DNA of 34,973 nucleotides from Candidatus Nitrosomarinus sp. (GCA_003702465.1 REGF01000004.1:1-34973), one strand, 5' to 3'; positions 19,730 to 29,232 are shown, counted from the first letter of the stretch. The notes: generated by a model not told the origin, from the letters alone. Program-made: numbers and translations.

Positions 19730-19844
19730 ATAATTACAGAAAAAGTCTGATATTTAACACATTTTATTCCTAGTGCTAAATTACAGACAATTTTATATCA
19801 TATTAGTTATTTCTATATTTTGTGGAGGCACAATAAGTGACATA

Positions 19845-20747
19845 ATGGACAATTTTGACATACAAATTCTTAGTAAATTATTAAACAATTGCAGAGAATC
19901 TGACAGACAAATTGGAATAGAATTAGGAATGTCGGGAGGAGCAGTTAACTCACGTATACGTAAAATGCAGAAACTTGAGATAATTGAAAAATTCTTTGTA
20001 AAAGTTGAGCCACCTGTATTAGGATATGGTATTTTGTATTTTGTTGTATCAGGAGAAAATATGAAAGAAGTACTTGAGCAAGTTAGTTTAGTAGGAGAAC
20101 CCAATTTTGTAGTCCCCTGTGTTGGAGGCATTACAGTTTGTAGCATAATTGTTAAAGAAAATTTAGAACAAAAAATTGAACTTGCAAAAAAATTAATGAA
20201 AGATTTCAAAGTATTATCAATCTTTGAAGCAGAAAATCCTGGATTCAAAAAAAATCTTACAAAAACAGATTTACAGATTTTGGATGAATTAATAAAAAAT
20301 CCAAGACAAAAAATTGAAACTGTTGCAAAAAATACAAAAATGTCAACAAAAACAATCACAAGATGTATTGAAAAATTGCAAAAAAATGAAGGAATTCAGT
20401 TTACTACATTATATGATCCTAAAAAAATAAAAAAATACATTCCATACGCAATAATTACATGGGTAGAAGGAGATTTGAAAGAAACATTAGAAAAAATGAA
20501 TAAAGAATTTTCTAATACATATTTACAAATTCCATTTATTGCAAAAAATCAAATTGTATTATTTATGTATAGTAATGATATCTATAAAATGGATGAATTA
20601 ACACAAAAAGTTAGAAATCTTAAGAATGTTAAATCAGCAGATCTGTTTATTCCGAAAAAAATTTCATTTTATGATGAATGGATAAAAACAGCAATAGTAG
20701 ATTTAAAAAAATCATCTAAATTACATTTAACATACCAAATAAATTAA
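19845..20747 (+). CDS. Lrp/AsnC-like transcriptional regulator with two HTH segments
   Basis: MDNFDIQILSKLLNNCRESDRQIGIELGMSGGAVNSRIRKM at the N-terminus and KTDLQILDELIKNPRQKIETVAKNTKMSTKTITRCIEKLQ in the middle. Start at 19845 preferred over 19773. Confidence 0.85.
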   Translation: MDNFDIQILSKLLNNCRESDRQIGIELGMSGGAVNSRIRKMQKLEIIEKFFVKVEPPVLGYGILYFVVSGENMKEVLEQVSLVGEPNFVVPCVGGITVCSIIVKENLEQKIELAKKLMKDFKVLSIFEAENPGFKKNLTKTDLQILDELIKNPRQKIETVAKNTKMSTKTITRCIEKLQKNEGIQFTTLYDPKKIKKYIPYAIITWVEGDLKETLEKMNKEFSNTYLQIPFIAKNQIVLFMYSNDIYKMDELTQKVRNLKNVKSADLFIPKKISFYDEWIKTAIVDLKKSSKLHLTYQIN

Positions 20748-20759
20748 ATAATAATATTA

Positions 20760-21287
20760 TTGAAAACTATTGTGAAAAAACAAAAAATCTATGAGGGGAA
20801 AATTTTAGGTCTTAGTATTTACACTGGTAAGATAGAAGGAAGAAAAGTAAAACGTGAAGTTATAGAACATAGAGGTGCAGCAGCTATACTTGCTTTTGAT
20901 GAAGATGATAAAGTCATTTTAGTTAAACAACACAGATTTCCACATGGATATGTTTTAGAAATACCAGCAGGAACATTAGAAAAAAAAGAGGCTCCAATTA
21001 AGTGCGCATTTAGGGAATTAGAAGAAGAAACAGGTTATAGTGCAAAAAAAATGAGTCCACTGATAACATATTACCCATCAATTGGCTATAATGCAGAGGT
21101 AATTCATTGCTTTTTAGCCTCAGGCCTAAAGAAAAGAGGAGAATTACAATTAGATGATGATGAAATTTTATCAGTAGTTAAAATGAATTTAAAAAAAGTG
21201 ATTAGAATGATTAAGACTGGAGAAATTCAAGATTCAAAAACAATATGTGCAATTTTGACATATGCATCAAAAAAGAAACTAAATTAG
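20760..21287 (+). CDS. NUDIX hydrolase (ADP-ribose pyrophosphatase-like)
   Basis: Nudix box GTLEKKEAPIKCAFRELEEETGY; VKQHRFPHGYVLEIPAG. Confidence 0.93.
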   Translation: MKTIVKKQKIYEGKILGLSIYTGKIEGRKVKREVIEHRGAAAILAFDEDDKVILVKQHRFPHGYVLEIPAGTLEKKEAPIKCAFRELEEETGYSAKKMSPLITYYPSIGYNAEVIHCFLASGLKKRGELQLDDDEILSVVKMNLKKVIRMIKTGEIQDSKTICAILTYASKKKLN

Positions 21288-22268
21288 TTATTCATTATAG
21301 ATTGGTTGCACAAGGTCAGCAAGATCACCCCACGATTGCGCAATTCTCTCAAACATATAGATAAGATCTAAAAAATCAATTGGAATTTGTTTTTTATTTT
21401 CTAAATTTGTTCTAAATAGACTAAGTTTTTTTTCATATTCTTTATGTAAAGATATAGATTCTATAGCTAAAAGTCGATCAGGTTTTGTAAATGCATCAAT
21501 AGATTTTTCAGCTATTGAATTAAATCCTCTAACAACATCATACATTTTTGTTGAATAATCTTTTGGTAAGGATGAATTATAAATCAAAGTTGATAATTCT
21601 ACAATGATATCACCAGCATTTTCAAGAATATTTGCTGCAACTCTATAATCAAGAATATCGATATTTTCTAAATTAAATGTGTTAGCTAATCTTCTATCAA
21701 CAAGTGTACTACGAATTAAACGAACTAGTAAAAAGTATTGGCGATTTACTTCTATATCACGGTTAGATAATGATTTCAAATTTGATTTATCATCAGAAAT
21801 TAATGCATTAGTAACATCATCATACATTCCTAGTGCAATAGAACTCATTCGTTTGAGAATTTTTTCAGGATTTAATGTAGTAGAATCTAAAAGAAATTGC
21901 ATGTTAATGTGAGATGCATCTTCTTCAATTATCTCCATTCCAACTAAGCGTCTCATTGAATTACGAATTTGTTCTCTATCTTCACCAGATATCATTGATT
22001 TTGAATTTATTTCAATTACATCATAACCCAATAGATATGCACCAGTAATATCAGCTACAATATTTTCTTCTTTATGTAAAGGATATGAAATTACAAGTTC
22101 TTTAGTTGGTCGAATTTCTTTATTTGTAGAAATTGAAATATTATCATTACCGGTTTCAATTTCAACTTGAGCACCTTTATCCAAATTATTTGCATCAATC
22201 CATTCTTTTGGTAAAGAAACTAAGATGCTACTTCCAATTTTTTGTAGGCGTCGAATGAATTTAGTCAA
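21288..22268 (-). CDS. AbrB-type DNA-binding domain fused to PhoU domain
   Basis: MTKFIRRLQKIGSSILVSLPKEWIDANNLDKGAQVEIE (SpoVT/AbrB) followed by helical PhoU-like region. Confidence 0.85.
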   Translation of the reverse strand: MTKFIRRLQKIGSSILVSLPKEWIDANNLDKGAQVEIETGNDNISISTNKEIRPTKELVISYPLHKEENIVADITGAYLLGYDVIEINSKSMISGEDREQIRNSMRRLVGMEIIEEDASHINMQFLLDSTTLNPEKILKRMSSIALGMYDDVTNALISDDKSNLKSLSNRDIEVNRQYFLLVRLIRSTLVDRRLANTFNLENIDILDYRVAANILENAGDIIVELSTLIYNSSLPKDYSTKMYDVVRGFNSIAEKSIDAFTKPDRLLAIESISLHKEYEKKLSLFRTNLENKKQIPIDFLDLIYMFERIAQSWGDLADLVQPIYNE

Positions 22269-22333
22269 TTTATACTAATTTAACTAATTTAAGCCATATT
22301 CTTATATTTTGTCTAAAATTTAAACTCAAAATA

Positions 22334-23245
22334 ATGGAAGCTGTAGCATTTTGTCCTGCACACATAACTGGATTTTTCAAAGCTCATGTTAATCAAGATG
22401 AAAGAATTTTAGAAAATTTAGGTTCAACTGGAGCAGGATTTTCAATAAAACAAGGAGTTACTACATCAGTTAAAATCAATATTAAAAATAATGACAAAGA
22501 AAATTTTCAAATTATTACAAAAGGATACAAACCTGATAAAACAAATATTTCAGAATATGTCATAAAAGAATTTTTGAAACTAGGAGAATTTTCAAACTTA
22601 TTTTTTAATATCGAACATGAAATAACAATTCCTGTAGGATATGGACTTGGTTCAAGTAGTGCAGTTGCTTTATCACTTGCATTTGCATTAGATCAGGCTC
22701 TTAAAACAAATTTAGATAAAAAAATTATTGGACAAATTGCACATAATGCAGAAGTTAATTGTAAAACAGGCTTAGGAGATGTATTGGCATCATATTATGG
22801 TGGTTTTGAAATTAGAGATAAACCAGGAGCACCAGGAATTGGTCATGTTGAAAAAATTAATTTAGAAAAAATTTCTATCATTATGATATGTTTTTCTCCA
22901 ATTTCTACAAATAAATTCATCAAAGAAAGATTACCACAAATAAATGGTCTAGGTGGAAAAATGGTTAATCAATTATTAAAATCAAAAGACTATGAACACT
23001 TTCAAGATATGTCATTAGAATTTGCAAAATATGTTGATGTAATGACACCAAGAATGCAAAAAGTTGTTGATGAATTATCTCAAAATAATATTAAATGTGG
23101 AATTGCATTATTTGGTGAAACAATTTTTTCCATGGTTCCAAAAGAAAAAGAAGATACAGTTGTAAGAATTTTAGAAAAATTTTCTGAGGGAGAGATAATT
23201 AAATCAGAATTAGATCAAGTAGGTGCTCGAATTCTTAATAATTAA
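22334..23245 (+). CDS. Pantoate kinase (GHMP family)
   Basis: MEAVAFCPAHITGFFKAH, STGAGFSIKQGVTT, PVGYGLGSSSAVALSLAFAL; neighbours are CoA genes. Confidence 0.9.
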   Translation: MEAVAFCPAHITGFFKAHVNQDERILENLGSTGAGFSIKQGVTTSVKINIKNNDKENFQIITKGYKPDKTNISEYVIKEFLKLGEFSNLFFNIEHEITIPVGYGLGSSSAVALSLAFALDQALKTNLDKKIIGQIAHNAEVNCKTGLGDVLASYYGGFEIRDKPGAPGIGHVEKINLEKISIIMICFSPISTNKFIKERLPQINGLGGKMVNQLLKSKDYEHFQDMSLEFAKYVDVMTPRMQKVVDELSQNNIKCGIALFGETIFSMVPKEKEDTVVRILEKFSEGEIIKSELDQVGARILNN

Positions 23246-23247
23246 AA

Positions 23248-23988
23248 ATGACATTGATTCCTAAATCACATCCTAGGTTAGATTCTCTCTTAATTCGTGA
23301 AAAATTAGTGAAAGGATTTGATAATAATTTAGTAGCCAAAGAAGGTCTATTAGCTCATGGTAGAGGAGAAACATTTGATTATCTATTAGGTGAAAAAACC
23401 TCAAAATCAGCTAAAGAAGCGATAAAAGCTGCTGCATTTATGCTCACAAATGCACAAAATTCTGTAATTTCAGTGAATGGTAATTTTGCTGCTTTATGCC
23501 CACAAGAAATAATTCAATTAGCAAACTATACGAATTCAAAAATTGAAGTAAATTTATTCTATTCAACTGAAAAACGTAAAAAAGCAATTACTAAAATTTT
23601 AAAAAAATCAGGGGCGAAAGAAATTTTTGGCTTAAATAAAAAATCATCTGTAAAATTATCAGGAATCGATAGTAATAGGAGAATTGTGGATAAAAATGGA
23701 ATATTTTCAGCAGATGTTGTATTAGTTCCATTAGAAGATGGAGATAGAACAATTGCATTAAAAAAAGCAAAAAAGAAAATTATTACATTTGATTTGAATC
23801 CACTTTCAAGAACTGCTCAAACGGCAGATATTACAATAGTGGATAATGTAATACGTGCAATGAAGTTACTAGTAATAGAATCAAAAAAGAAAACACAAAA
23901 AATGTCAAATTATGATAATAAAAAAAATCTTCAAGTATCAATTTTAGAAATTAAAAAAAATTTAGAGAGACGAGCAAAAAATGCATAA
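23248..23988 (+). CDS. 4-phosphopantoate--beta-alanine ligase (phosphopantothenate synthetase)
   Basis: IPKSHPRLDSLLIREKLVKGFDNNLVAKEGLLAHGRGETFDYLLGE and NGNFAALCP typical of archaeal PPS. Confidence 0.92.
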   Translation: MTLIPKSHPRLDSLLIREKLVKGFDNNLVAKEGLLAHGRGETFDYLLGEKTSKSAKEAIKAAAFMLTNAQNSVISVNGNFAALCPQEIIQLANYTNSKIEVNLFYSTEKRKKAITKILKKSGAKEIFGLNKKSSVKLSGIDSNRRIVDKNGIFSADVVLVPLEDGDRTIALKKAKKKIITFDLNPLSRTAQTADITIVDNVIRAMKLLVIESKKKTQKMSNYDNKKNLQVSILEIKKNLERRAKNA

Positions 23989-24796
23989 AAATTTTAAAAA
24001 TATTTTAGAAATGAAAGGTAAAGAAAAAATTACTGTTTTAACTGGATATGATTCCACTATGGTGACACTATGTGATCAAGTTGATGTGATTTTAGTAGGC
24101 GATAGTGCAGGAATGGTCATGTTAGGATATGAAAATACATCTTCAGTAACTATGGAAGACATGATTAGATTTACAACTGCTGCAAAGAATGGAAGAAAAA
24201 ATTCATTGATTGTTTCAGATTTACCAATTAATTCATACAATACAAAAAAAGATGCAGTTGAAAATTCATTGAAATTAATTGAAGCTGGTGCTGATGCTGT
24301 AAAATTGGAAGGAGGTAAAGAAGTTGCAGAAATAATTAAATCAATTACAGAAGCCAAAATTCCTGTAATGGGTCATTTAGGGCTATTACCACAAACTGCT
24401 CAAAAATATACAGTTCAAGGAAAAACAAAAGATAGTGCGTTGGAATTAATTGAAGATGCAGAAATAATAACAAAATCAGGCGTATTTAGCATAGTTTTAG
24501 AGATGGTTTCAAGTCAAGTTGCTAAAATAATTACGGAAAAAATTTCTGTACCTACAATAGGAATTGGATCTGGTAAATTTTGTGATGGACAGGTTCTAGT
24601 TGTTCATGACATGTTGGGACTATTTGAAAAAATTAAACCTAAATTTGCAAAAAGATATCTATCTTTAGCTGATGAAATAAGAAATGCTGTGAAATCATAT
24701 ACAATAGAAGTTAAAGAACAAAAATTTCCAGATATTGAAAATGAATTTCAAATGGAAGAATCAGAATACAATAAACTGAGGAAAGAAATTGAATAA
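23981..24796 (+). CDS. panB: 3-methyl-2-oxobutanoate hydroxymethyltransferase
   Basis: VILVGDSAGMVMLGYENTSSVTMEDMI, GADAVKLEGG, PVMGHLGLLPQT, GIGSGKFCDGQVLVVHDMLG. Confidence 0.95.
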   Translation: MHKNFKNILEMKGKEKITVLTGYDSTMVTLCDQVDVILVGDSAGMVMLGYENTSSVTMEDMIRFTTAAKNGRKNSLIVSDLPINSYNTKKDAVENSLKLIEAGADAVKLEGGKEVAEIIKSITEAKIPVMGHLGLLPQTAQKYTVQGKTKDSALELIEDAEIITKSGVFSIVLEMVSSQVAKIITEKISVPTIGIGSGKFCDGQVLVVHDMLGLFEKIKPKFAKRYLSLADEIRNAVKSYTIEVKEQKFPDIENEFQMEESEYNKLRKEIE

Positions 24797-26030
24797 AAAA
24801 GAACTAGATCACCCATCATTAGACATAGTAGAATCAAAGGGAACTGGACTTTCTGGGAAAAAAATTGTTTTATGTGTTGCTGGAAGTGTTGCAGCTTACA
24901 AATCAATTGAACTAGCAAGATTACTAATGAGACATGGTGCAAAAGTAACATGCGTAATGAGTAATGCTTCAACGAAAATGATTCAACCTGATTATATGAA
25001 ATGGGCTACAGGAAATGATGTAATTACAAAATTAACAGGTAAGTTAGAGCACATCAATATTGCAGATTATAAAAAATCAGATCTCATTATTGTTTATCCT
25101 GCAACTGCAAATACTTTAGGAAAACTTGCAAATGGTATTGATGATACACCAATTTCAACAGTATTAACAGTGGGATTTGGTTCTAAAACACCAATTCTAA
25201 TGGCTTTAGCAATGCATGCATCAATGTATGAAAATGCTGCTGTTAAAAAAAATATTTCATTTTTAAAAAATAAAATTGATTTTATTTCACCAAATATGAT
25301 AGAAGGAAAAGCCAAAGCTTCAGAACCAGAAGAAGTTCTAGAATATGTTTTAAAGAAATTTGGATTATCACCAAAATTACATGGCAAAAAAATATTGATG
25401 ACAGCAGGACCTACTATTGAACAAATTGATCCAATTAGAGCCATTACAAATCTAAGTTCAGGTAAAACAGGAGTGAGTTTAGCAAAAGAATTAGTTTCTG
25501 CAGGTGCAAAAGTTACATTTGTCTACGGACCAGGAAGTGAAAAACCACCAAAAGGAGCAAAAATAATCAATGTAATGACAAGTAAAGAAATGTACAATTC
25601 TGTCAAAAAAGAATTAAAAAATAAATTTGATGTCGTAATTATGGCTGCTGCAATATCAGATTATATTCCAACAAATCCTAGTAAAAAGAAAATAAAAAGC
25701 TCAAAATCAAGTATTACAATTAACCTCAAAAAATCACCAAAGATTATTGACGAAGTTAAAAAGTTGCAAAAAGATGTTATTCTTATCGGTTTTAAAGCTG
25801 AAACAAATGTTACAAATGCTCAATTAATTAAATCAGCAAAAAGAAAATTAAAAGAATCGTCATCAGATTTAATCATAGCAAACGATATTGGAAAAGAGCG
25901 ATACAAAAAAAATTCTAATAATAATCAAATCATAATAGTTGATTCAAAAAAAAGTATTACCTCAGGTTGGATGAAAAAAGAAAAAATTGCAAAAATTATA
26001 AAAAAACAGATTGAATTAAGATTAGAATGA
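24789..26030 (+). CDS. coaBC: Bifunctional phosphopantothenoylcysteine decarboxylase / phosphopantothenate--cysteine ligase
   Basis: VLCVAGSVAAYKSIELARLL, PATANTLGKLANGIDD, LMTAGPTIEQIDPIRAITNLSSGKTG, MAAAISDY, IGFKAET. Confidence 0.95.
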   Translation: MNKKELDHPSLDIVESKGTGLSGKKIVLCVAGSVAAYKSIELARLLMRHGAKVTCVMSNASTKMIQPDYMKWATGNDVITKLTGKLEHINIADYKKSDLIIVYPATANTLGKLANGIDDTPISTVLTVGFGSKTPILMALAMHASMYENAAVKKNISFLKNKIDFISPNMIEGKAKASEPEEVLEYVLKKFGLSPKLHGKKILMTAGPTIEQIDPIRAITNLSSGKTGVSLAKELVSAGAKVTFVYGPGSEKPPKGAKIINVMTSKEMYNSVKKELKNKFDVVIMAAAISDYIPTNPSKKKIKSSKSSITINLKKSPKIIDEVKKLQKDVILIGFKAETNVTNAQLIKSAKRKLKESSSDLIIANDIGKERYKKNSNNNQIIIVDSKKSITSGWMKKEKIAKIIKKQIELRLE

Positions 26031-26872
26031 AATTGATTAATTCAAATTATAAACAAAGAAATATGAAAATTTGGAATGAGGTTGCTCCAAGATATCATAA
26101 AAGATGGGCAAGTGTGAATAAGGGTCCATTTCAAAGTACAAAAAAATTAATTAATTTAGTAAATATTGAAAAAGAAAATTTTGTATTAGATGTTGCATGT
26201 GGAACAGGAGTAGTAACAAAACAAATTCAAAAAAAAATTGGTAAATCTGGATATGTTGTAGGAATTGATACATCAACAACTGCAATAAAAATTGCAAAAA
26301 AATGGAATGAAAAAAATATTAATTTAGATTTCATTAATACAGATGCAGAAAACTTTACTTTTTCAAAAAAATTTGATATAATTACTTGTCAATATGCATT
26401 ATTTTTTTTTCCCAATGCACAAAAAGCATTAAAAAATATGAGAAATAGTCTCAAAAAATCTGGAAAAATAGGAATTTCAGTTCACGGTAGTAAAGACAAT
26501 GTACCTTTTTTTAGTAGCATTTTAGATTCTGCTGTCAAATATATTCCAGATTATGTTCCTCCAGGAACACCAAATATGGATAGATTTGGAAATAAATCAG
26601 CATTAAAATCGATAGTTAAAAAAGCAGGATTTTCAAATATTGTTGTAAAGGAATTCATTTTTAATTATAATCCTGGAAAATTTGAAGACTATTGGAAAAA
26701 TTATATCAAATACATTGCAAAACCTCTAAAAGAAAAAATAAATGCTTTAGGTTATTCTAAACGCAAAGAATTTAGAAATTCAGTTAGAGAGAGTACATTA
26801 CAATATACAAAAAAGAATGGTGAGATTATTTTTCCTTGGCAAGTATTAATTTTGACTGCAAAAAATAATTAA
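26027..26872 (+). CDS. Class I SAM-dependent methyltransferase
   Basis: VLDVACGTGVVTKQI motif I, VVGIDTSTTAIKIAKK, FDIITCQYALFFFPN; ATGA overlap with coaBC. Confidence 0.9.
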   Translation: MKLINSNYKQRNMKIWNEVAPRYHKRWASVNKGPFQSTKKLINLVNIEKENFVLDVACGTGVVTKQIQKKIGKSGYVVGIDTSTTAIKIAKKWNEKNINLDFINTDAENFTFSKKFDIITCQYALFFFPNAQKALKNMRNSLKKSGKIGISVHGSKDNVPFFSSILDSAVKYIPDYVPPGTPNMDRFGNKSALKSIVKKAGFSNIVVKEFIFNYNPGKFEDYWKNYIKYIAKPLKEKINALGYSKRKEFRNSVRESTLQYTKKNGEIIFPWQVLILTAKNN

Positions 26873-26957
26873 TTTTTTAAAAAAAATCTAGTTTATTTAT
26901 AGAATGTACCAATTTCCTATTATCTTAATTTGATTTAATTTAGATAACCGATCATAT

Positions 26958-27005
26958 TGGTAAGAAGAGCAGGAGTCATTTTAGTACCTTTATCTCTTCT
27001 TATCA
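26958..27005. other. Long imperfect stem-loop, possible structured RNA or 3' end element
   Basis: TGGTAAGAAGAG (26958-26969) pairs with CTCTTCTTATCA (26994-27005): 11 Watson-Crick pairs plus one G-U, 24-nt loop. Confidence 0.4.
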
Positions 27006-27019
27006 CTTCCCTTTCATTA

Positions 27020-27211
27020 TTAATTGGAATTAATAAAAACAGTAGAATTAGATATTGTAATCATTTCTACTGCTTTGACAGACATGTTTTCGGTTTTTGA
27101 AATTTCTTTGATTTCCAATTCATGTACATCTTGTAAATGTTTGAGAAATTCTTTTTCTTCAATATTATTTTGTTTAAAATTACATGAAGAAAAAATACAA
27201 TTAAAATTCAA
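27020..27211 (-). CDS. Small Cys2His2-type protein, DUF1059-like
   Basis: MNFNCIFSSCNFKQNNIEEKEFLKHLQDVHELE: C-x4-C ... H-x4-H, resembling the neighbour at 27343. Confidence 0.6.
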   Translation of the reverse strand: MNFNCIFSSCNFKQNNIEEKEFLKHLQDVHELEIKEISKTENMSVKAVEMITISNSTVFINSN

Positions 27212-27342
27212 TAATTATAGTAATTGTTACTACTAAAAAAATTCTGCATGGTAACAATATTTGAAAAAATTGAAGAATTTTTTTAAAATCTAGGCATGAA
27301 ATTAAGCGAATTTGCTAAATAACCGAAAAAAAGCATCTAATT

Positions 27343-27519
27343 ATGACAAAATCGATAAGTTGTAAAGATGCTGGAAAAGATTGTAGCTGGTCAGCATCAG
27401 CAGAAAGTGAAGAAGAATTAATGAATCAAGTTACAGAACATGTTTTAGCAGAACATAAAGAAATTGAACTAAATTCTGACAGTATTGCAAGTATCAAATC
27501 ATTAATCAAAGATAATTAA
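27343..27519 (+). CDS. DUF1059-like small protein (absent from supplied ORF track)
   Basis: MTKSISCKDAGKDCSWSASAESEEELMNQVTEHVLAEHKEIELNSDSIASIKSLIKDN: C-x6-C ... H-x4-H DUF1059 pattern. Confidence 0.8.
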   Translation: MTKSISCKDAGKDCSWSASAESEEELMNQVTEHVLAEHKEIELNSDSIASIKSLIKDN

Positions 27520-27598
27520 AACAACATATTTGCAGCGTCAGAATAATGAGTTTAGTTAATAATAACTTTAGATTTATGATTACATATAGGAGTCAAAG

Positions 27599-28093
27599 TT
27601 GGTAAAAAAGGATAAAAAAAATAAAAAAGAAGAGGAAAAACCAAAAAAGAATAATTTCAAAGCTTTTCTTAAAAAAAGAGCTCCACTATATCTTGCAGGA
27701 ATTGCATTAATTGTTATTAGTGTAAATGGTGTTCTGTCGGAAAAAAATCTGGATGATTTTTTAATTGATCTTTCAGAGGAAGAGCAAATTGTAGTAGACA
27801 TGTTAATGCAATATAATGGTCCTAATGAATCAGGATTAAATGTAAAAGATGCGATTGAAAACAAAATAAATGAAGAATTTCCTAATATGAAAATATTTGA
27901 TGATAGAAATACTAGAATACATGTAGTCGTAACAAATATCAATTTACAAGAATATCAAGTTATATTAAATTTCAAATCGGATAAGGGTAATGATATTAAT
28001 TTTGATTGGAATGTAAATATAGATTCTAAAGAAATTAAATCAAATAACCCCGAATCAAAACATATCATAAACACAGTAGACTTTTACGATTAG
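27599..28093 (+). CDS. Hypothetical membrane-anchored protein
   Basis: Lys-rich cytosolic N-terminus, one TM (LYLAGIALIVISVNGVL), 120-aa exterior domain; TTG start preceded by aggag. Confidence 0.75.
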   Translation: MVKKDKKNKKEEEKPKKNNFKAFLKKRAPLYLAGIALIVISVNGVLSEKNLDDFLIDLSEEEQIVVDMLMQYNGPNESGLNVKDAIENKINEEFPNMKIFDDRNTRIHVVVTNINLQEYQVILNFKSDKGNDINFDWNVNIDSKEIKSNNPESKHIINTVDFYD

Positions 28094-28095
28094 GC

Positions 28096-29160
28096 TCAGA
28101 TTGTTAGTAGATCTTTTGTAAATTTATGCATTATAATTGGTCTATCCTTTACAATAAGTGAATCTTCTATTCTAATTCCAAATTTATTTTCAATGTAGAT
28201 TCCAGGTTCTACAGTAATTGCCATATTTTCTTTTAATTTTGTTGTACTTCGATAAGAGACAGTTGGAAATTCATGTACTTCTAATCCTATTCCATGTCCA
28301 GTAGAATGAATAAAATATTTTCCATAATTTTTTTCTTCAATGTATTTTCTACATGCATCATCAACATCTTTACAATCAACATTTGGTTTTACAGATTTTA
28401 GACCAAGTTTTTGAGATTCTTTAACAATTTCATATGCTTCATTAGCTTGTGAAGAAATTTTTCCCAGTGCAAAAGTTCTAGTTGCATCTGAAACATATCC
28501 TTTGTATCTTAATGTTAGATCAGTAACAACAAGATCACCCTTTTTGAATTTACGTTGACTTACTTGTGCATGCGGTAATGCACCATTTGGACCACCAGCA
28601 ATAATTAATGGATTAAGTGTTGATTTGTAACCAGTGTCAAACATTTCTTGTTCCATTGCATATGTCATCAAAATTGTTTGTAATTCTGATTCTTTTTGTC
28701 CAACTTTCATTTTTTTAGAGCAAATTTCAAACATTTCATCAATAATTTTTGAGGCTTTTTTCAAGATTTTGACTTCTTTTTCATCTTTTATTATTCGAGC
28801 ATTGTAAAATGGCTCTGTTGAAGATGTAATGTGAGAAATTGATTTTTTCAAGCTAATCATAGTAGAAAAATCCTTACAATCAGTACATACATGATTTTTC
28901 TTAATTTTGTCAATTAGAGTAGAAATTAGTCCAGAACCTCTTTCGGCAGTAATAACATCACAATCTTCAGACTCATCTTTTGCTCTTCCAACTTCTAGTT
29001 CGGGAGCAATAATGGTTGTTTTTCCATTTTTTTCCAATAATCCTATAGCCTCACCCCAAAAACCAGTCATATAGAAGAGATTTTCAGGCTCAAATGTTAC
29101 TAATGTGTCACAATCTATCTTTTTAGCATATTTTAGAAGATTTTTTCTACGTTGTTTCAT
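28096..29160 (-). CDS. M24 family Xaa-Pro aminopeptidase/dipeptidase
   Basis: DLTLRYKGYVSDATRTF, HSTGHGIGLEVHEFP, ITVEPGIYIENKFGIRIEDSLIV metal-ligand motifs. Confidence 0.94.
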   Translation of the reverse strand: MKQRRKNLLKYAKKIDCDTLVTFEPENLFYMTGFWGEAIGLLEKNGKTTIIAPELEVGRAKDESEDCDVITAERGSGLISTLIDKIKKNHVCTDCKDFSTMISLKKSISHITSSTEPFYNARIIKDEKEVKILKKASKIIDEMFEICSKKMKVGQKESELQTILMTYAMEQEMFDTGYKSTLNPLIIAGGPNGALPHAQVSQRKFKKGDLVVTDLTLRYKGYVSDATRTFALGKISSQANEAYEIVKESQKLGLKSVKPNVDCKDVDDACRKYIEEKNYGKYFIHSTGHGIGLEVHEFPTVSYRSTTKLKENMAITVEPGIYIENKFGIRIEDSLIVKDRPIIMHKFTKDLLTI

Positions 29161-29232
29161 ATCATAAGATTGTATTTTCTTAATTTATGTATGATGCAAA
29201 GTTTGTATAAGGAAATTTGAAAAATAATTACC

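Noticed and set aside
19793-20359. 188-aa minus ORF over the Lrp-like gene
   Set aside because: Antisense to clear HTH coding sequence; Ser/Phe/Ile-rich composition is typical of antisense to Lys/Glu-rich AT genes.
27024-27236. 70-aa plus-strand ORF opposite the Cys2His2 small gene
   Set aside because: Minus frame has a coherent zinc-finger-like motif; plus frame has no TM or domain pattern and looks like its antisense.
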